NCBI GenBank assembly: GCA_000402075.1
Contig: ARWO01000032.1
Span: 62,001 to 126,000 of the forward strand
DNA: 64,000 nt
Source of the DNA: Thaumarchaeota archaeon SCGC AAA007-O23
GTDB taxonomy: Archaea > Thermoproteota > Nitrososphaeria > Nitrososphaerales > Nitrosopumilaceae
Direction: 5' to 3'
Both the position numbers and the translations under genes were made by a program. This document shows, piece after piece, positions 1-8,875 of the stretch (position 1 is the stretch's first letter; each line of letters opens with the position of its first letter). The notes beneath the pieces are model-generated. The model did no database searches. It saw only the letters and a program-made list of their open reading frames with translations, and had not been told where the DNA came from.

Positions 1-2
1 TA

Positions 3-56
3 GAATCTGAACCACAGGTAGAATCTGAACCACAGGTAGAATCTGAACCACAGGTA
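3..56 (+). repeat. Three perfect 18-bp tandem repeats coding for an acidic tail
   Basis: Unit GAATCTGAACCACAGGTA occurs at 3-20, 21-38 and 39-56, in frame with the Alba gene (Glu-Ser-Glu-Pro-Gln-Val). The array probably continues upstream, since bases 1-2 (TA) match the end of another unit. Perfect identity suggests recent expansion by slippage. Confidence 0.9.
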
Positions 57-362
57 GAGACAGAATCAGAACATGCGCATCAAACACACGCTGTCATTAT
101 CATGGGTGGAAAAACAATTATGTCATATGTTACTGCAACTTTGACACAACTTGCATCTTTACCGATTGTTACAATTGCAGGACGTGGAAAACGTATAACT
201 CAAGCAATCGATGTTTCTCAAATGATTGTCAAACGAATGAATGAGGTTGGCTATGAGATTAGTGACATTCGCATATCTTCTGATTCATTAGTATCCAAGG
301 ATGGTCGAGAACGTAAAGTGTCAAAAATTGAAATTGATTTAAAAAATCCTTCAAGCAGTTAA
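3..362 (+). CDS. albA: Alba-family DNA/RNA-binding protein with acidic repeat tail (5' end outside window)
   Basis: The Alba domain covers the last ~90 residues: it opens with HAVIIMGGKTIMSYVTATL, followed by the conserved IAGRGKRITQAID stretch and a C-terminal KVSKIEIDL strand. Alba dimers coat archaeal DNA and also bind RNA. The open frame continues upstream of the first ATG (102) to the window edge without a stop, and that part encodes three perfect copies of a six-residue unit ESEPQV and then ETESEHAHQ. The ATG at 102 would delete the first strand of the fold, so the true start is most likely before base 1 and the protein has an acidic, low-complexity N-terminal tail. It is followed convergently by dys, 18 bp away. 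The family call is strong; the tail length is unknown. Confidence 0.85.
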   Translation, partial: ESEPQVESEPQVESEPQVETESEHAHQTHAVIIMGGKTIMSYVTATLTQLASLPIVTIAGRGKRITQAIDVSQMIVKRMNEVGYEISDIRISSDSLVSKDGRERKVSKIEIDLKNPSSS

Positions 363-380
363 TTAGAACATCTTGTTTGT

Positions 381-1340
381 TTATTTCAATTTTGTTAGCA
401 ATGCAGAGTACAAGAATGGTAAAACTGTTGTTACTTCAGCATGTATTGTTGTTTGCTTTGCATTTTGTGTTACTTTTCCCCAAGATATTGCTTCACGAAC
501 CAATGCACCGCTTAAACTTCCATCAAATTCTTGTGCAGTAGTAATATACACAGCAAAATCTAGTCCATCTCTGTATTGGTTCCACCAAAGTGTATGATGC
601 TTTGATATACCACCACCAATCATAAGCGCTCCAGATTTTTTTGCTTTAAAGATTAGACCTGAAAGTGTATCAGCATCTTTTATCACGTTAAGTTTAAAAT
701 CTGGATGTTTCTGTGTAAACATCCAGATCTGACTTCCCACAGCACCGTCCATAATTCCTGGAACTATTACTTTGACATCATTTTTAAACGCAGAATAAAG
801 AAACGAATCTTCGCCTAGATGTTTTCCAATCATTTTGCATATGTCTTCGGTTGACATTTCTCTAATTCCTTTATTGTACTCTTCTTCTAAAAACAGTTGT
901 ATCTTTTTTTCAATAAGTGGACCATAACTTTCCATTGGAACTAAAACATTACCTAATCTGTGAATATTTTCCTCTGCAAGTTTTACATCATCCAAAGTAA
1001 ATGATCCTTCATTATAATTTGAAAAATGCCTAGCAATGTCATGATCTAGTGCGCCACACGTTGTAATTACAACATCAAACCATTTGTTCATTATCATGTC
1101 TTTTATTATTCCTCTCAATCCTGTTGATATAATGGCTCCAACAAACGACAAAAATTTTAGACAATTATCATTATCGATCATGTCAGTTAACACAAGAAGG
1201 CCATCCGCCAAGTTGCGTGATTCAAATCCACCAGATTTTGACATCTTTTCAAAAATTTTATCGATTGGCATACCTTCAGTTATGGAAATATCTTGAACAT
1301 GTTTGTCTGGCTGAATCATAAATTCAAGCAGGCAATCCAT
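381..1340 (-). CDS. dys: Deoxyhypusine synthase
   Basis: 319 residues, the usual archaeal length. Deoxyhypusine synthase transfers an aminobutyl group from spermidine to a lysine of translation factor aIF5A, using NAD. Seen directly: the N-terminal TCGALDHD segment, FSNYNEGSF, and the active-site block GGGISKHH (Lys247 corresponds to the catalytic lysine of the eukaryotic enzyme), followed by VYITTAQEFDGSLSGA, which forms part of the spermidine/NAD pocket. It is transcribed toward alba and divergently from the inositol-phosphate synthase gene. No polyamine-biosynthesis gene is beside it. High certainty. Confidence 0.95.
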   Translation of the reverse strand: MDCLLEFMIQPDKHVQDISITEGMPIDKIFEKMSKSGGFESRNLADGLLVLTDMIDNDNCLKFLSFVGAIISTGLRGIIKDMIMNKWFDVVITTCGALDHDIARHFSNYNEGSFTLDDVKLAEENIHRLGNVLVPMESYGPLIEKKIQLFLEEEYNKGIREMSTEDICKMIGKHLGEDSFLYSAFKNDVKVIVPGIMDGAVGSQIWMFTQKHPDFKLNVIKDADTLSGLIFKAKKSGALMIGGGISKHHTLWWNQYRDGLDFAVYITTAQEFDGSLSGALVREAISWGKVTQNAKQTTIHAEVTTVLPFLYSALLTKLK

Positions 1341-1418
1341 GTATAAAATCCTGACTTAAAAAAAACTATTCATAATATCATGTAAACCTTAAAACACTCA
1401 AAAGAGGCAAAACCACAA

Positions 1419-2516
1419 ATGGTTGAAAAAATCAAAGTTGCCTTGGTTGGTATAGGCAACTGTTTTTCTGGACTAATTCAGGGAATAGAGTACTACAAAC
1501 AAAATTCTTCTCAGCAGGTAATTGGAATTATTCATGAGAAATTACGTGATTATGGCATATATGATATTGATTTTGTGGCTGGATTCGATGTAGGCGAAAA
1601 CAAGATTGGTAAATCAATCAATGAGGCAATTTATGAATATCCAAACATGGTTGATTGGATTCCAAAAGATAAGATGCCAAAGACAGAATCTATGATTTAT
1701 GAGAGTCCTGCTCTAGATGGGGTGGGTATCTGGGTAGAGAATAGAGTAAAAGCAATCCAAAGTGAAAAAAGCACAGATGAACTGGAAAAGGAAATCAAAA
1801 ATGTCCTAAAAGAGACTGGTGTTGAAATCGTTGTCTCGTATTTGCCGGTAGGATCTGAGAAGGCAACTCAATTCTGGGCGCAAATTTGTCTTGATACTAA
1901 TACAGCTTTTGTAAACTGCATGCCTGCATTCATTGCTTCTGAAAAAGAATGGGCACAAAAATTTACGGATAAAAATATTCCCATTATTGGTGATGATATA
2001 AAAGGTCAGGTAGGTGCTACAATTGTTCACAGAACCCTTGCTAGGCTGTGTAATGATAGAGGAACAAAGATAGAAAAAACATACCAGATCAATGTTGGTG
2101 GTAATACAGACTTTCTTAACATGAAGGAGCAGGAACGGCTTGTGAGCAAGAGGATATCCAAAACCGAAAGTGTTCAAAGTCAGCTTGATGAGCGTCTTGA
2201 TGACGACCAAATTTATGTCGGTCCTTCCGACTTTATTCCATTTTTAGGCAATACCAAGTTAATGTTCATGAGGATAGAGGGAAAACAGTGGGCAAACATT
2301 CCATATAATATGGAAGTTAGGCTTGAAGTTGACGATAAGGCAAATTCTGCAGGAATAGTGATTGATGCAATCAGATTAGCAAAAATCGCCCTAGACGATG
2401 GTATCGGTGGACCGATTATTCCCGCCAGTGCTTATCTTATGAAGCATCCTATAAAACAAATGAGTGACACAGAAGCAAAAACTGAATGCGAAAAATTCGT
2501 TGCCGGCAACAAATAG
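1419..2516 (+). CDS. ino1: myo-Inositol-1-phosphate synthase
   Basis: 365 residues, matching the short archaeal/actinobacterial form. The enzyme isomerises glucose 6-phosphate to inositol 1-phosphate with bound NAD, the first step toward archaeal inositol phospholipids. Visible motifs: the Rossmann loop VGIGNCFSGLIQG near residue 10, GDDIKGQVGATIVHR near residue 190 and the family signature QINVGGNTDFLNM near residue 225. Start choice: ATG at 1419, with a TTAAAA-type promoter element centred about 27 nt upstream (near 1392). Its downstream neighbour on the same strand is smc, after a gap of about 95 nt. Confidence 0.93.
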   Translation: MVEKIKVALVGIGNCFSGLIQGIEYYKQNSSQQVIGIIHEKLRDYGIYDIDFVAGFDVGENKIGKSINEAIYEYPNMVDWIPKDKMPKTESMIYESPALDGVGIWVENRVKAIQSEKSTDELEKEIKNVLKETGVEIVVSYLPVGSEKATQFWAQICLDTNTAFVNCMPAFIASEKEWAQKFTDKNIPIIGDDIKGQVGATIVHRTLARLCNDRGTKIEKTYQINVGGNTDFLNMKEQERLVSKRISKTESVQSQLDERLDDDQIYVGPSDFIPFLGNTKLMFMRIEGKQWANIPYNMEVRLEVDDKANSAGIVIDAIRLAKIALDDGIGGPIIPASAYLMKHPIKQMSDTEAKTECEKFVAGNK

Positions 2517-2611
2517 GTTTGTCTAATTCATAAAATATTCACAATTGTTGTTAGCATAGTCAACTAAACTTGTTAGAATTTGATATTCGCTGTGTGCGAT
2601 CAATTTACACA

Positions 2612-5600
2612 TTGGTTCACATAAAAAAAGTAGATATTTTTGGCTTCAAATCATTTGGTTTTAAAACTACAAGCGTAAACTTTGAACCAGGACTAGTATC
2701 TATTTCTGGACCAAATGGATCAGGAAAGAGCAACATACTTGATGCGATCATATTCGCAATGGGTGAGAATAAGGCTAGGGTTATGCGTGCACCAAATCTT
2801 AGAAAACTCATACATGATATTGATGGAAACAGGCATGGACCCAAACTGACACGTGTTAGAGTTCAGTTTGACAATTCTGATAGGAGGATTCCTGTCGATT
2901 CTGATTTAGTTACTATTACGCGTCAAATGAGCGATAAAGGCGAAAGTGACTATCATCTTGATGGTAAAAAGATCAACCGAAGTAGACTTCTTGATATGTT
3001 TGAAATGGCGAATGCTGATCTTGGTCCTTTAAACGCAGTTCAGCAGGGAACGGTTACCCGTATTTCTGAAATGACAAATGAGGAAAAAAGAAAGACGATC
3101 GAAGATTTAATCGGTCTAACAGCTTTTGATGAAAAAAAGGCTGAATCCATAAAGCAGTTAACCGAAGCTGATCAGCGTTTGGAAGTTGCAATGGCAAAGA
3201 TGGGCGAAGTAAAAAAGCAGATAGATGAGTTAGAAATTGAGCGAAATCTGAAACTACGTCATGAATTCATTGGTCGGGAATTAGATCGATTTAGGGCTAT
3301 AGACGCAACAGGAAAACTGAGAAAAATCAAGGGTGAAAAGGCAGAGAAAGAAGAGAAGTATAACAATGATTCATCCGAATCCCAAAGGCTAGAAAAATCA
3401 GGATCCGCACTGAGAGATGAAATTTCCAAAATAGAGAAAGAAAAATCGGCTTTTCAGCAAAAGTTGAATGCGTTCAATCAGGCTAAATCAGGTATTGAGC
3501 AAGGATTGAGTACTGAACAAAAGAAATTCAACGATGCGGAAGGTCAAATAAAAACTTCGGAAAAAAGGCTCATTCTAATTGACAAAAGACTTCCGGATAT
3601 AGCAAATGAGCTTGAAAAAATCAGTCAAAACCAAGGCACAGTGGATTTAGAACTTGAAGAGGTAAAGAAATCTATTCAGGAAATAAAGGGCAAGCAAAAC
3701 AACATAAATAAAAAAATTGAAAGTAATGATTCCAAAATTGAATCTGTTTTGAATCATCAATCAGAATTAGCAGGCAAAAAAAATGTAATAGATAAAAAAA
3801 TCCAAATTCTTCAAGACGAATTACATGATGCAACAATTGAAGAATCACAAGTTACATCACAGGCAAACACCATGGAAAATAAAATCAATGATAATATTGG
3901 AAGGCATGGGGTTATCGATAATGAATTAACAAATCTTAAACGATCTTCTGACGAACTTTCTAAAGTATCTTCTAATAATAATTCCGAAGAAATTGAAATA
4001 AAAATATCAAAACTTTCTGAACAAAGAAAAAAGATAGAAAACGACATAGCAGAACTAGAATTAATTTTGGATAAAGCATCAAAGGCGGGTCATCGTTATA
4101 ACGAAAAGATTAAACTTGTCAAGGATGTAATGCACGAAGATTATACAATATCTCAATTGAAAGGAGATGCAAAAAAATTCGGTGTTATAGGTTTTGTATA
4201 CGAAATACTTTCTTGGAATAAACAATACGAACGTGCGGTTTTAGCTGCATGTGCTGATTGGATAAAGGCTGCAATTGTTCCAGACTTTGAAACACTAGTA
4301 AGCTTGGCACAAGTTGCCAGAAATAAAAGATTACCCAAACTAAAAATCATTCCACTTAACGCAATACCTGAATTTAGAATGAAGATGCCAAAAACACCTG
4401 GTCAGTTGGGAATTTTATCTGATTATGTTAAATGTGATAGAGAATACCTTCCAATTGTCAGATTTTTATTTGGAAACATAATACTAGCACAAACAGGAAA
4501 TGATGCACACAAATTATCAAAGGCTGGTTACAAGGCGGTATCCATTAATGGCGAATTTTTTGAATCAAAAACAAATGCTGTCACAATAGATATCAATTCA
4601 AAAATATCCAAGTTTACAAAAATTATTTCCCAGAGTTCAACGGTGGAAGGATTGTTACAAACAATTACATTGTTGCGTAATCACGTACAAAAGAAAAAAT
4701 CAAATCTTAAGAAAATAGAAGAAAAACAGCGCTATCTTATGAAGCAGCTACAAGTATCCGAAACGGAACGAGGAAATGCAACGCATAGCCATTCTACCTT
4801 AAAATCCCAAATTAAATCTAGAACTAACATGTTAGACAAACTTTCACAACGAATTTCTGAGCTAAGAATGCAGGAAAAACATTGCCATCCAAGAATTATC
4901 CAAATCTCATCAAGTATTGAATCTCTTAAGCAGCGAATTACCTTAATGAGGGAAAATTATTCTGGCCCTGAACAAACGAGTGTTGCAAGCGAACTTTCTT
5001 TTCTGAACAAGAAAAAATCTTCATTGTATTCTGAAAGGAGTCAAATATTGAAGGAATTGAGTGAAGCTGAGGCAAGCATAACCGTGGTAGAGGATAGAAG
5101 CAGACTTAGAAAGAAGGCACTTTTGGGTGAACAAACTTCTATTACTGATGAAAAAACCGAGTTGGAATCTAACATTACGAAATCTCAGGCGGAGAAAGAT
5201 GCATCTGAGAAAAATCTAATAAAACTAAGAGACGAAGAACAAGAATTGATTAGAACTTCAGGAACATCCGTGACTCGGTTGGCTGCGTTTGATGAGCAAC
5301 TAGACGAAAGAAGGAACAAAGAAAAGAAAATTATAGCTGGTGTCAATCGTCTTGCAATAGAGTTAGGTGATCTTGATCGTGATCTTAAAGAAATTAAAAC
5401 CGAAGAATCGTCACTTAAGAAAATTCTAAACGCATTTGGATTTGATGAATCAATTGAAACGTTTGATGTTGCACCATCAATCGAGATATTAGAAAAGGAG
5501 GAAATTTCGTTGGCTACATCATTAAATGCAATTGCTCCTCAAAGATATGTAGAAATATCTACCGGGTATCGTGAATCGTCAAATAGGAAGAATGAACTTG

Positions 5601-6121
5601 AGGCAGAGCGCAATGCAGTTGTGGCATTTATTGAAGGAATAGAGAAGGATAAGCGACAAACATTCCTAGACGCATTTGATACTGTTGACAAAGAAATTAG
5701 AGAGATATTTACCAAGATGAATGGCGGTAATGCATGGCTTGAGCTAGAAAACGAAGACGACATATTCAATGCAGGCGTCTCTTATTTCATACAATTCCAA
5801 AATAAGCCTAAGAGAGAGTCTACCTCAATTAGTGGTGGAGAAAAAACTCTCGCTGCAGTTGTTTTTGTTCTAGCATTACAAAGACTCAAGCCTTCACCGT
5901 TCTACCTGTTTGATGAAATTGATGCACACTTGGATGCGCCAAACGCTGAAAGCCTAGCCAAAATTGTGGAGGAGAGATCAGAAGGAAGCCAGTTTATCAT
6001 GGTTTCCCTAAAAGATTCTGTTGTAGAAAAGGCGAAACTAATCTATGGTGTATACCCTAAAAATGGAATTTCACATGTTGTAACGTATAAAGACAAAAGG
6101 CTTCCTGCTATGTCCACTTGA
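2612..6121 (+). CDS. smc: Chromosome segregation protein SMC
   Basis: About 1,169 residues with canonical SMC order: N-terminal ATPase half with FGFKSFG and Walker A GPNGSGKSN, Q-loop GTVTRISEM region, a long coiled coil, a central hinge (about residues 530-680, with GVIGFVYEIL at its start), a returning coiled coil, then signature SISGGEKTLAA and Walker B FYLFDEIDAHLD. SMC dimers compact and segregate chromosomes. The open frame can begin at a TTG at 2570, but other archaeal SMCs begin M-V-H-I-K-K, which matches the TTG at 2612; I prefer 2612. No ScpA/ScpB gene is adjacent in this window. Confidence 0.95.
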   Translation: MVHIKKVDIFGFKSFGFKTTSVNFEPGLVSISGPNGSGKSNILDAIIFAMGENKARVMRAPNLRKLIHDIDGNRHGPKLTRVRVQFDNSDRRIPVDSDLVTITRQMSDKGESDYHLDGKKINRSRLLDMFEMANADLGPLNAVQQGTVTRISEMTNEEKRKTIEDLIGLTAFDEKKAESIKQLTEADQRLEVAMAKMGEVKKQIDELEIERNLKLRHEFIGRELDRFRAIDATGKLRKIKGEKAEKEEKYNNDSSESQRLEKSGSALRDEISKIEKEKSAFQQKLNAFNQAKSGIEQGLSTEQKKFNDAEGQIKTSEKRLILIDKRLPDIANELEKISQNQGTVDLELEEVKKSIQEIKGKQNNINKKIESNDSKIESVLNHQSELAGKKNVIDKKIQILQDELHDATIEESQVTSQANTMENKINDNIGRHGVIDNELTNLKRSSDELSKVSSNNNSEEIEIKISKLSEQRKKIENDIAELELILDKASKAGHRYNEKIKLVKDVMHEDYTISQLKGDAKKFGVIGFVYEILSWNKQYERAVLAACADWIKAAIVPDFETLVSLAQVARNKRLPKLKIIPLNAIPEFRMKMPKTPGQLGILSDYVKCDREYLPIVRFLFGNIILAQTGNDAHKLSKAGYKAVSINGEFFESKTNAVTIDINSKISKFTKIISQSSTVEGLLQTITLLRNHVQKKKSNLKKIEEKQRYLMKQLQVSETERGNATHSHSTLKSQIKSRTNMLDKLSQRISELRMQEKHCHPRIIQISSSIESLKQRITLMRENYSGPEQTSVASELSFLNKKKSSLYSERSQILKELSEAEASITVVEDRSRLRKKALLGEQTSITDEKTELESNITKSQAEKDASEKNLIKLRDEEQELIRTSGTSVTRLAAFDEQLDERRNKEKKIIAGVNRLAIELGDLDRDLKEIKTEESSLKKILNAFGFDESIETFDVAPSIEILEKEEISLATSLNAIAPQRYVEISTGYRESSNRKNELEAERNAVVAFIEGIEKDKRQTFLDAFDTVDKEIREIFTKMNGGNAWLELENEDDIFNAGVSYFIQFQNKPKRESTSISGGEKTLAAVVFVLALQRLKPSPFYLFDEIDAHLDAPNAESLAKIVEERSEGSQFIMVSLKDSVVEKAKLIYGVYPKNGISHVVTYKDKRLPAMST

Positions 6122-6132
6122 CTTTCTAAATT

Positions 6133-6141
6133 AATTTATTT
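6133..6141 (+). promoter_or_regulatory. TATA-like promoter element
   Basis: AATTTATTT centred about 27 nt before the ATG at 6164, the spacing expected for a leaderless archaeal transcript. Confidence 0.4.
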
Positions 6142-6163
6142 ACATCCAGATTTAACATTTCAC

Positions 6164-6763
6164 ATGAAAGTATTTCTAATACAATTGTTGAGCATTACCT
6201 TTGTATTACTAATCACCGGTTCGATTCAATCAGTAACCGCAGATCATTTGGAACCTGGTCAAGGAATTTTTAAAAACGAGAGAGCAATTGAATTTGTTCC
6301 AACTAATGATTCAAATTATCAAATATACCTACAAACGGTTCTTAGAAATGGAGATGGCCAGTTGATCAGTGTTGCAGAAGGCATGCATGGATTTGTTATT
6401 CCTCATCAAGTAACTGATCATGTATTCGATACGTTAATGGGCAAAAAAGAAATTATCACCATTGATAACATAAAGTATGAAAAAGTTCAGTATACATTTA
6501 GTCCAACTTTAGAACAAAGAACGGTAAAAATCTACCCAATTTTTGAAGAATTCCCTATCGAATACACGACACCAGAAGATGCACGTGCACAAATGAAAGA
6601 ACAAGATCAGAATTATTATAGATGGATAATACATTATTGTGCAACTTTCAAAGAACATGTGTATACATGCATACCTATGTTTCAATCATTTGCTCCGGTT
6701 GAACATGTAACTTATACAGATGCTATTACCCATCAATGGACAATTTTAAGAGTTCTAAACTAA
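6164..6763 (+). CDS. Secreted protein of unknown function
   Basis: 199 residues. An N-terminal hydrophobic segment (about residues 4-22) ends in SVTA, a plausible signal-peptidase site, so the mature protein starts near DHLEPGQG. The mature part is soluble, rich in aromatic residues and contains a pair of cysteines (in HYCATF and YTCIPM) that could form a disulfide outside the cell. I do not recognise a named domain. A TATA-like box lies about 27 nt upstream, so it is probably monocistronic; it converges on the ABC ATPase gene. Function unknown. Confidence 0.75.
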   Translation: MKVFLIQLLSITFVLLITGSIQSVTADHLEPGQGIFKNERAIEFVPTNDSNYQIYLQTVLRNGDGQLISVAEGMHGFVIPHQVTDHVFDTLMGKKEIITIDNIKYEKVQYTFSPTLEQRTVKIYPIFEEFPIEYTTPEDARAQMKEQDQNYYRWIIHYCATFKEHVYTCIPMFQSFAPVEHVTYTDAITHQWTILRVLN

Positions 6764-6786
6764 ATTTTTGTTAAGAACATACTAAA

Positions 6787-7752
6787 CTAGCCTATATCCA
6801 CAAAGCAAGCTACATTTCTTCCATCACGAGTTTCAAGCATTGGCACATCTTTGCATTTTTTAATTGCGTATGGGCATCTAGCGAGAAATCTACAGCCAGA
6901 GTAAAAGTCTATGTCAAGCGGATCATTAATCCGAATTGTTTTTTCCTTGTACAAATTATCAGGATCCGGCTCAGATATTGCATCAATTAATGCCTGAGTA
7001 TAAGGATGCCTTGGTTCCAGTAAAACTCGATCTATTGTTCCAAACTCCATAATCTTGCCAAGATACAAGATTATTATTCTCTGTCCAAAATATCTCGCAG
7101 TTGCTAGGTCATGTGTTATGTAAATAAACGAAATGTTATTCTTTTTCTGGATATTTTTCATCAGATCAAGAACCTCGGCACGTATAGAAACGTCCAGCAT
7201 GGAAACCGGTTCGTCAGCAATAATGATTTTCGGTCTTAATACCAATGCTCTTGCTAAAACCACTCGCTGTCTTTGGCCACCTGAAAGCATGTGGGGATAT
7301 TTGTTTGCAATTTCTACATGTGGCTCAAGTTTTACTTCTCGGAGAGCATCTAAAACAATCTTTTCTCTTTCTAAACCATCACCAATATTATGTATCTCCA
7401 GTGGTTCAGAAACAATATCCTTGACTTTCATTCTAGGGTTAATCGAATCATAAGGATCTTGGTGTACCATTTGGCATTGCATCCTAATCTTCATCAAACT
7501 TTTTGAATCATCTTTAATCTCCTCCCCCTGAAAAATAACCTTGCCAGAATCTGGTGTTATCGCTCCAAGAATTAATTTGGCAATTGTTGTTTTGCCTGAA
7601 CCTGATTCCCCGGCAATAACAAGTACTTCATTATTATGCAGAGAAAATGAAACATCTTCCACTGCTTTCACTACAGATGTTTTTGAACCAAACATATTTT
7701 TTTTGGAAAACTGTTTTGATAATCCCTCAACTCTTAGAATTTCATCCAACAA
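6787..7752 (-). CDS. Oligopeptide/dipeptide-type ABC transporter ATP-binding protein
   Basis: 321 residues. Walker A GESGSGKTT (about 49-57), Q-loop HQDP, signature MLSGGQRQRV, Walker B IIIADEPVSMLD and H-loop ITHDLA are all present. The C-terminal extension (about 235-320) is the oligopeptide-transporter type: RHPYTQAL, then cysteines in GCRFLARC, KKCKD and NVACF, a four-cysteine pattern reported to hold an iron-sulfur cluster in some DppD/DppF relatives. It resembles DppF/OppF. No permease, partner ATPase or solute-binding protein is next to it in this window, so either partners lie elsewhere or it works with unlinked subunits. Confidence 0.9.
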   Translation of the reverse strand: MLDEILRVEGLSKQFSKKNMFGSKTSVVKAVEDVSFSLHNNEVLVIAGESGSGKTTIAKLILGAITPDSGKVIFQGEEIKDDSKSLMKIRMQCQMVHQDPYDSINPRMKVKDIVSEPLEIHNIGDGLEREKIVLDALREVKLEPHVEIANKYPHMLSGGQRQRVVLARALVLRPKIIIADEPVSMLDVSIRAEVLDLMKNIQKKNNISFIYITHDLATARYFGQRIIILYLGKIMEFGTIDRVLLEPRHPYTQALIDAISEPDPDNLYKEKTIRINDPLDIDFYSGCRFLARCPYAIKKCKDVPMLETRDGRNVACFVDIG

Positions 7753-7813
7753 ATTGCTATTGGCTGACTAGTATATCAAGAAATAATAAATGATTTTAGA
7801 TTATTACAAAAAG

Positions 7814-7821
7814 ACTTTATT
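7814..7821 (+). promoter_or_regulatory. TATA-like promoter element of egtD
   Basis: CTTTATTT is centred about 27 nt before the ATG at 7845. This supports that ATG over the in-frame TTG at 7821. Confidence 0.4.
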
Positions 7822-7844
7822 TGGTTAAAATTTTGGTGCATCTT

Positions 7845-8873
7845 ATGAGTCTAAAATCTATTCAAAGGAAACGAGAATATACAAAATATGTTGTAGATAA
7901 ACGACTTTGTTATTATGAACCATCCAGAGATAAATTACAGAAAACATTTGCTCAGGAATTATCATCCAGTTTAGCTCAAAAACAAAAATCAATTCACCCA
8001 AAATTTTTCTATAATAAAAAAGGCTCCCAGCTTTTTGAAGAGATATGTAAATTACCAGAATACTATCTAACAAGAACTGAAATTGGCATATTAACACAGC
8101 TATACGATAAACTACCATCACATCTGAATGGAGATTTCAGGCTTGTTGAATTGGGAAGTGGATCATCAAAAAAAACTAGAATACTATTTTCTATTCTAGA
8201 AAGGTTGAATAAACATATTGAATATTTTCCCATCGATATTTCCAAGATACTTAAAGAAAGTTCTACAGTATTACTTGATGATTATGAAAATTTGCATGTT
8301 ACCGGTATAATTGATAATTACGAAAGTGGATTAGAATTTATAAAAAATTATGATAATAAGAAAAACCTAATTGCATTTTTAGGTTCTAGCTTTGGAAACT
8401 TTGATTATGAGCATGGCCTAAAATTTTTACAAAAAATAAATTCTTCCATGAAGAAAAATGATTTATTTTTAATCGGTTTGGATCTTGTAAAGGATAAAAC
8501 AGTGTTAGAACGTGCATATAATGATTCACAGGGTGTTACTGCAAAATTTAATCTTAATGTTTTATCAAGAATTAATTCAGAGTTAGATAGTAATTTTAAC
8601 ATAAACAAATTTGCACATCACGCATTTTATAACGAATACAAAAACAGAGTTGAAATATACTTACGTTCTTTAGAAAACCAGACAGTAAAAATTCATAAGG
8701 TTGGAATGGCATTGTCAATTAAGCAAGATGAGTTAATTCATACAGAAAATTCATACAAATACACGATTTCAAAAATCAAAGAAATATTTTCAATGTCTGG
8801 TTTTCGAATTAAAGATATGTGGTTTGATGAGAAACAGTACTTTTGTTTAGTTTTGCTTTCAAAAAACGATTAG
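7845..8873 (+). CDS. egtD: L-histidine N-alpha-methyltransferase (ergothioneine biosynthesis)
   Basis: About 342 residues from ATG 7845. EgtD methylates the amino group of histidine three times with SAM to give hercynine. Diagnostic segments: FFYNKKGSQLFEEIC followed by LPEYYLTRTE, SAM-binding VELGSGSSKKT, LGSSFGNF (its Asn corresponds to the histidine-binding Asn of mycobacterial EgtD), and AYNDSQGVTAKFNLNVL. An in-frame TTG at 7821 would add eight residues; the promoter position favours the ATG. Its stop is 2 nt from the convergent stop of egtB, so the two pathway genes are side by side but not in one operon. High certainty for family; product identity is inferred from motifs. Confidence 0.92.
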   Translation: MSLKSIQRKREYTKYVVDKRLCYYEPSRDKLQKTFAQELSSSLAQKQKSIHPKFFYNKKGSQLFEEICKLPEYYLTRTEIGILTQLYDKLPSHLNGDFRLVELGSGSSKKTRILFSILERLNKHIEYFPIDISKILKESSTVLLDDYENLHVTGIIDNYESGLEFIKNYDNKKNLIAFLGSSFGNFDYEHGLKFLQKINSSMKKNDLFLIGLDLVKDKTVLERAYNDSQGVTAKFNLNVLSRINSELDSNFNINKFAHHAFYNEYKNRVEIYLRSLENQTVKIHKVGMALSIKQDELIHTENSYKYTISKIKEIFSMSGFRIKDMWFDEKQYFCLVLLSKND

Positions 8874-8875
8874 GT

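Noticed and set aside
373..597. Open frame on the plus strand
   Set aside because: It lies fully antisense to the well-supported deoxyhypusine synthase gene and has no recognisable protein features.
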